The translations under genes were made by a program, and so were the position numbers. DNA of 64,000 bases from Candolleomyces eurysporus (Eukaryota > Basidiomycota > Agaricomycetes > Agaricales > Psathyrellaceae): the NCBI GenBank assembly GCA_027579435.1, contig JANBPK010000792.1, positions 1 to 64,000 of the forward strand, written 5' to 3'. The notes beneath the pieces were generated by a model that had not been told where the DNA came from, made no database searches, and worked only from the letters and a program-made list of their open reading frames with translations. This document shows, one piece after another, positions 60,137 through 64,000 of this stretch (positions within the stretch are counted from its first letter, which is position 1; each line of letters opens with the position of its first letter).

Positions 60137-60168
60137 CTGAAGTTGGTGCTAGTGGCGTTTGACCCACG

Positions 60169-61105
60169 TCATGACCGCATATAAGACAAGAGCAGAATCA
60201 TGCAGACACCGATCACAACCCCCATGATAATAGCGTCCCTCCGTCTTCGGGATTTGATCATCCCTATCAAGTTGTTGATACCTGGCATTGTATCTAGACA
60301 CATATGAGCGATGTACACAGCAAGCGCAGCTTTGAACGTACTCATGACTTGAACTATTCGAGTGTTGATCCCCGCTAACGACGTCCGTTGCCTGGAGAAT
60401 TCGGCGCGTGTCTCGTATGCTTGACTGAGAGGATAGAACGTCGCCGAGTTAGAGCGGGGAAAACAAGTTCACTGGAGACTGAACGCACTCAATAATATCG
60501 TCCGTCATACGATGCGAACTATCAATTCTGCCTCTCTCTGCGAGTAGAGAGTCCGCAGCCGATGACTTGTAGGCACTAGGGGCATCCTATTAATACTGCT
60601 GCGCGAACCCGGGGACCACCCACTCACTCTATGTCGTTACGAACTCCAGACAGTAGAGTCGCTTGGTCAAGCGCGCTCTTCACGTTTCCCTGATGCACAC
60701 CGTCAGATATCTAAGCGAAAGGGTGCTGATTTACCGAACGTACCTTGGTCCTCTTTAGTTCTCTAACGTTGTCCTGGTGCAGTTCCCGGTGTCTCTGAAT
60801 GGCCCGCAGCATCGACGTGGAAAGCAGCTCTGGCTTGCTCGATAGTTCGCCCAATTGGTCGTTGATTTCTTGAAGCTGAAATGCTCCTTAGGTTATGGAA
60901 CAGATGGGAGTGCGTGAGGACTCACCTTCGTCGATAAATCGTCCAGTTCCAGTTCTAAATCCTTCCACCGTTCAGATGAGCCATTCGCTTCCAAATCCTG
61001 CGGTCGTGAGAGTGACGATATTAGCTGTGAGTAGGACGTGAGTTTGGCGTCGAAAAGGTTTTCCAGGGTCCGGCATTGTCTGTGCAATTGGTCGTAATTC
61101 GACAT
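60169..61105 (-). CDS. Golgi Qb-SNARE Gos1/GOSR1
   Basis: Six exons: 60926-61105, 60744-60875, 60628-60689, 60489-60575, 60342-60424, 60169-60293; 222 residues, phases exact. The N-terminal helical region is MSNYDQLHRQCRTLENLFDA and ELELDDLSTK. The middle is HRELHQDNVRELKRTK, then YKSSAADSLLAERGRIDSSH. The SNARE helix runs from DDIIDQAYETRAEFSRQRTS through MPGINNLIGMIKSRRRRD. The C-terminal anchor is AIIMGVVIGVCMILLLSYM, with three lumenal residues. It acts in intra-Golgi and ER-Golgi vesicle fusion. The 60576-60627 intron uses the later of two AG acceptors (ccctag, not aatag) to keep frame and give NDIDAYKSS. Confidence 0.9.
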
Positions 61106-61378
61106 GGCTGTTGGTAGCTATAATATGCCAACCCAAACAAGCGAATCTGGTAGTGGACGCAACATCACGGGAAATGCCGACTGAAGAGCCACGTGGTCAT
61201 AATGGAGGGCATCTGTGACGCAGTTCAAATCCCCATGTATTCACTTTTTCTCGTTTCTCATGGCATTCGCGTCCAAGTATGGTATGGTAATTCCATGCAA
61301 AAAGAAACGAGAGAATCAGCGCAAGAGAATTGCTGCTACTGTAACAATCGATCCCTGAGACTGCAGCCTGACGCACGG

Positions 61379-64000
61379 TCAAAACCCGAACCACGATTTC
61401 GCAGTTTGTTGTGTAGCCAACCTCTTAGCCTACAAAGGGTGATTGATATTAACCTTTGGCCCAGAAGAGACGGAGGTGAATCGACCTACCTGCGCTACCA
61501 TGCCTCGGCTTCCTTGCTCCAGGGAGTTGAAACTTTCTTCGAGACCTCCAAGCAATTGCCCCCTCTCGCCCAGGGCTGAAGAAAGCTTGTTGTAGATACT
61601 CGCCTGTGCAGAAGCCGCGGTTGCAGCAAGACTAGCTGCAGTCGTTGATGCACCACCCGCCGCTCCCGAAGGGGACCTTTCGGCGGCTTCTCTCGACCTT
61701 TGAGCCACAAGTTCAGCCCTGTCCGGACCTCCAACTACCCGATATCTCAGCAAAGGTCTCAAGGCATCAAATGAGATACAGCTTACGGAGATTGTCCAAC
61801 TGGTCTCCTGAAGTTGATTGTCCGAAGCTGAGCCATGTCCCAACGAGCGAGGGCGGCCCCATGGATATTGGCTGAGGCTGAGGAATCTTGCAAGGCTTCA
61901 TAGCAAAATCCACTTCTGGTGGAGAATATGCTCTCCGAATGTCAAAGAATGTGCCATATATTACTTGATTGATTGTTCCACCCGAGGGACCTGGGGAGAA
62001 TGCCAAAAAATCACCACTGTGATCAATGGACAAATGTCTGCGGAGCGGTATATGGTTTTCAAAACTCTTCGAAGACGACGAGCAAACTCACCCTCGATCC
62101 AGGGGAAGTAGCTTGAACCGGGTAATAAGTTCGAGATGAGGAAGAGAATACGCAAAGACCTCTTCTTTGTCAGTGACGACAGCCAACGCTCGAGAGGCTA
62201 CATCAAACAAAGGTGAGATGTTATTGTGTCTGAATCAACAAGTGTCTCACCCATGCGCTGGACGACCTGAGCAGCGATAGCATTTCCTGCGCGAACCCCC
62301 CAGTCGGCTTTTGCGATACGGTCGCCGGAAATATTGGTGTAAGTCTTCGCCCCTTTCGCTCCAACGGTGATCAATATAGATGGCGAATTAGGGGACTCCG
62401 ACCGGTATGAGGACGCGAGAAGAGAGCCAGTAGCACCGATCCTGGTTCCTGTCTTGCTATCGATTACGAAGACACCTTCGTTCAAAGGCTCTGATACGCC
62501 ATGTGTAGCGACAGGCTCGCCCGAGACCCCCCATACTGCTGGTGAACCCGATGGGACCAAAGTTATCACTTCTTGAGTGCCAGAGTTTCTTGACACTATC
62601 AGACGAACACGCAATTTCTCGTCTGAAAATGGAGCGACCAAAATAAGCATGACTGCTCATGCATGAATGGGGAGCTATTACCTTCCTCAAGGCGTGATAT
62701 TGTCCATGTCAACGCCTTTGCAATGTCAACGCTTGCTCCGCGATGCTTAGAAGGTGAGAGCCTATGCTTGTCCTTAGTATTGGGGTCGCTGCTGTAGATG
62801 ATGCTTGGTCCACGCATGTCAACAACGACTACAGAGCCGTTTGAATACGACACCGCGAGAAATCCTACGCAAGTTTAAGTAAGACAGGACCGTTTTGAAT
62901 GCATTCCAGCTAGTGCCTACCTGTGTCGGCAATGCTGCAAGCCTCGACTTTGCCCTTATTCTTCAAGCAGAAATACGGCGACAACCGACTGTGACTCTCG
63001 ATGGGGGAAGAATGGAGAAGGACGATATCGTCGTTGTGTGCCGTCTTGGATGAAGTGGGCGGTGAGTTGAAACGATGGACCACAACTTCTCCAGTATCGA
63101 GCACGGTCGCGACCTCTAAAGCTTCAATAGCGAGATGTACGGCTTGGATTGCAGGAAAATTGGAGCTAGTGCATTTGCCGCGAGACAGAAGTTCACCCCA
63201 TACACTTTCCAACTCCACCGTGAGGGCCACCAAAGGATTTGGGAAGTGACCAGTGAATGCTTCCAGTTCACCGCCAACCAACAGCTGGGCGCTGACATCA
63301 AAGAAAAGGATACGGAGGTTTGCATTGTAGGTAATCATGAGACGATGAGGTTGGTACTATAGACGCCATTGCGTGATTATGAGATATATATTTCAGTATT
63401 AACAGCCTACGCACTTTGGTTAATCGTATTTCATCATGTTTGGTCTGGTCTGCAAATGCTTGGCCCCCGTCAAGCTTGACGGCCAGTGCACTTTGTGAAG
63501 CCGACTTTCCGGCTTCACAAATCCTCTCATATGCGTCCGCCTCTAGTGTCAAGAGGTAACCACCTCTGAGGCCGGCGCCGCCGCTCAAGGGCGAGAACGG
63601 AAGAGCGAGATCAATGAACGGTGGGCGGTCGGGGTGTTCCGCGAGATCAGCGCCGGCTTCATGGGATTGCGATGGCTGAGCGCCCTCTGACGTTTGGCTT
63701 TCACTCTGAATGGTCCTAGAAGGTGGGAATGAGTAGGCCCGAACAATGCGATCCCCGTCTTTGGTAGCCACCAGGAGAAGGACTGCGTATGGATCATACT
63801 GGCCTGCATAATGGGGGCTCTCTTTAGGAACCAGGAGAAAGTCTTGAATTTCACCGCCAACTGCGTATTCAGCCAAGTCGACTGGGCCAAGGGAGTTTAC
63901 CATAGCAGCACGGTAAATGGGATCCAGTTCACCAGGCTGTGTCTTGGTCCCTGCTGCTGGCTGAAATGGAGGGAACCAAAGAACTGTCGCATTCCCGCCG
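61379..64000 (-). CDS. Sro7/tomosyn (Lgl family) homologue, 5' partial
   Basis: Multi-exon gene whose start lies right of the window. Segments in order: VDLAEYAVGGEIQDFLLVPK, YDPYAVLLLVATKDGDRIVR, ALPFSPLSGGAGLRGGYLLT, then ILFFDVSAQLLVGGELEAF and FLAVSYSNGSVVVVDMRGPS-type beta-propeller strands, FSDEKLRVRLIVSRNSG, and GWGVRAGNAIAAQVVQRMGE-like region. The tail is AASAQASIYNKLSSALGERG, QLLGGLEESFNSLEQGSRGM, and a last exon (61379-61429) AKRLATQQTAKSWFGF. This tail matches an R-SNARE motif with Arg in the ERG zero layer, as in tomosyn. The family binds t-SNAREs at the plasma membrane to control exocytosis downstream of Rab/Sec4. It lies 273 bp upstream of the Gos1 start, on the same strand. 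Confidence 0.82.

Overview
The window is nuclear DNA of a filamentous basidiomycete, most likely an Agaricomycete. Almost every gene is split by 50-80 bp GT-AG introns. There is a class II (white-rot type) heme peroxidase gene, NACHT genes of the kind expanded in mushroom-forming fungi, and ordinary fungal housekeeping genes. The assembly carries many single N characters. At several places deleting the N restores an otherwise intact reading frame, so local frameshifts must be read with care.

1-3.1 kb: the 3' end of a Ser/Pro-rich gene and a mitochondrial-type two-RRM protein. 3.1-9.25 kb: gene-poor; it holds two diverged copies of one small unknown gene (4.4-4.9 and 6.9-7.25 kb) and a tRNA-Thr-like sequence near 8.0 kb. 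9.25-15.9 kb (minus strand): an HMG-CoA reductase with no membrane domain and its own TATA box, then a 12-exon TPS3/TSL1-like trehalose synthase subunit. 15.9-17.7 kb: N-rich, no gene.

17.6-21.8 kb: a tandem segmental duplication, each unit with a proline-rich gene sharing an RRKSIHDT motif; the left copy is cut short by a stop. 22.4-37.7 kb: accessory region with three closely related NACHT (STAND P-loop) genes (one minus, two plus; the third decayed at its 3' end). Between them lie an OTU-family cysteine protease gene, a small Ser-rich gene, and an approximately 0.9-1.1 kb inverted-repeat element enclosing a small spliced ORF.

38.4-44.6 kb (minus strand): tandem-FolB dihydroneopterin aldolase, a HAPSTR1/C16orf72-like protein, a MIC26/MIC27 (apolipoprotein O) MICOS subunit and a generic class II peroxidase. 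44.6-47.8 kb: gene-free, N-rich.

47.8-64 kb: compact housekeeping block. EMC1 (minus) is divergent from a PP6/Ppg1-like phosphatase (plus). They are followed by an unknown multispanning membrane protein, a PAK-type kinase without a visible CRIB domain, TRM5 divergent from an Scn1-type TatD hydrolase (91 bp between starts), the Golgi SNARE Gos1, and the 3' part of a Sro7/tomosyn homologue with an R-SNARE-like tail. Several of these serve secretion and membrane insertion (EMC1, Gos1, Sro7/tomosyn), but each has its own promoter. I see no operon or gene cluster acting as one pathway.
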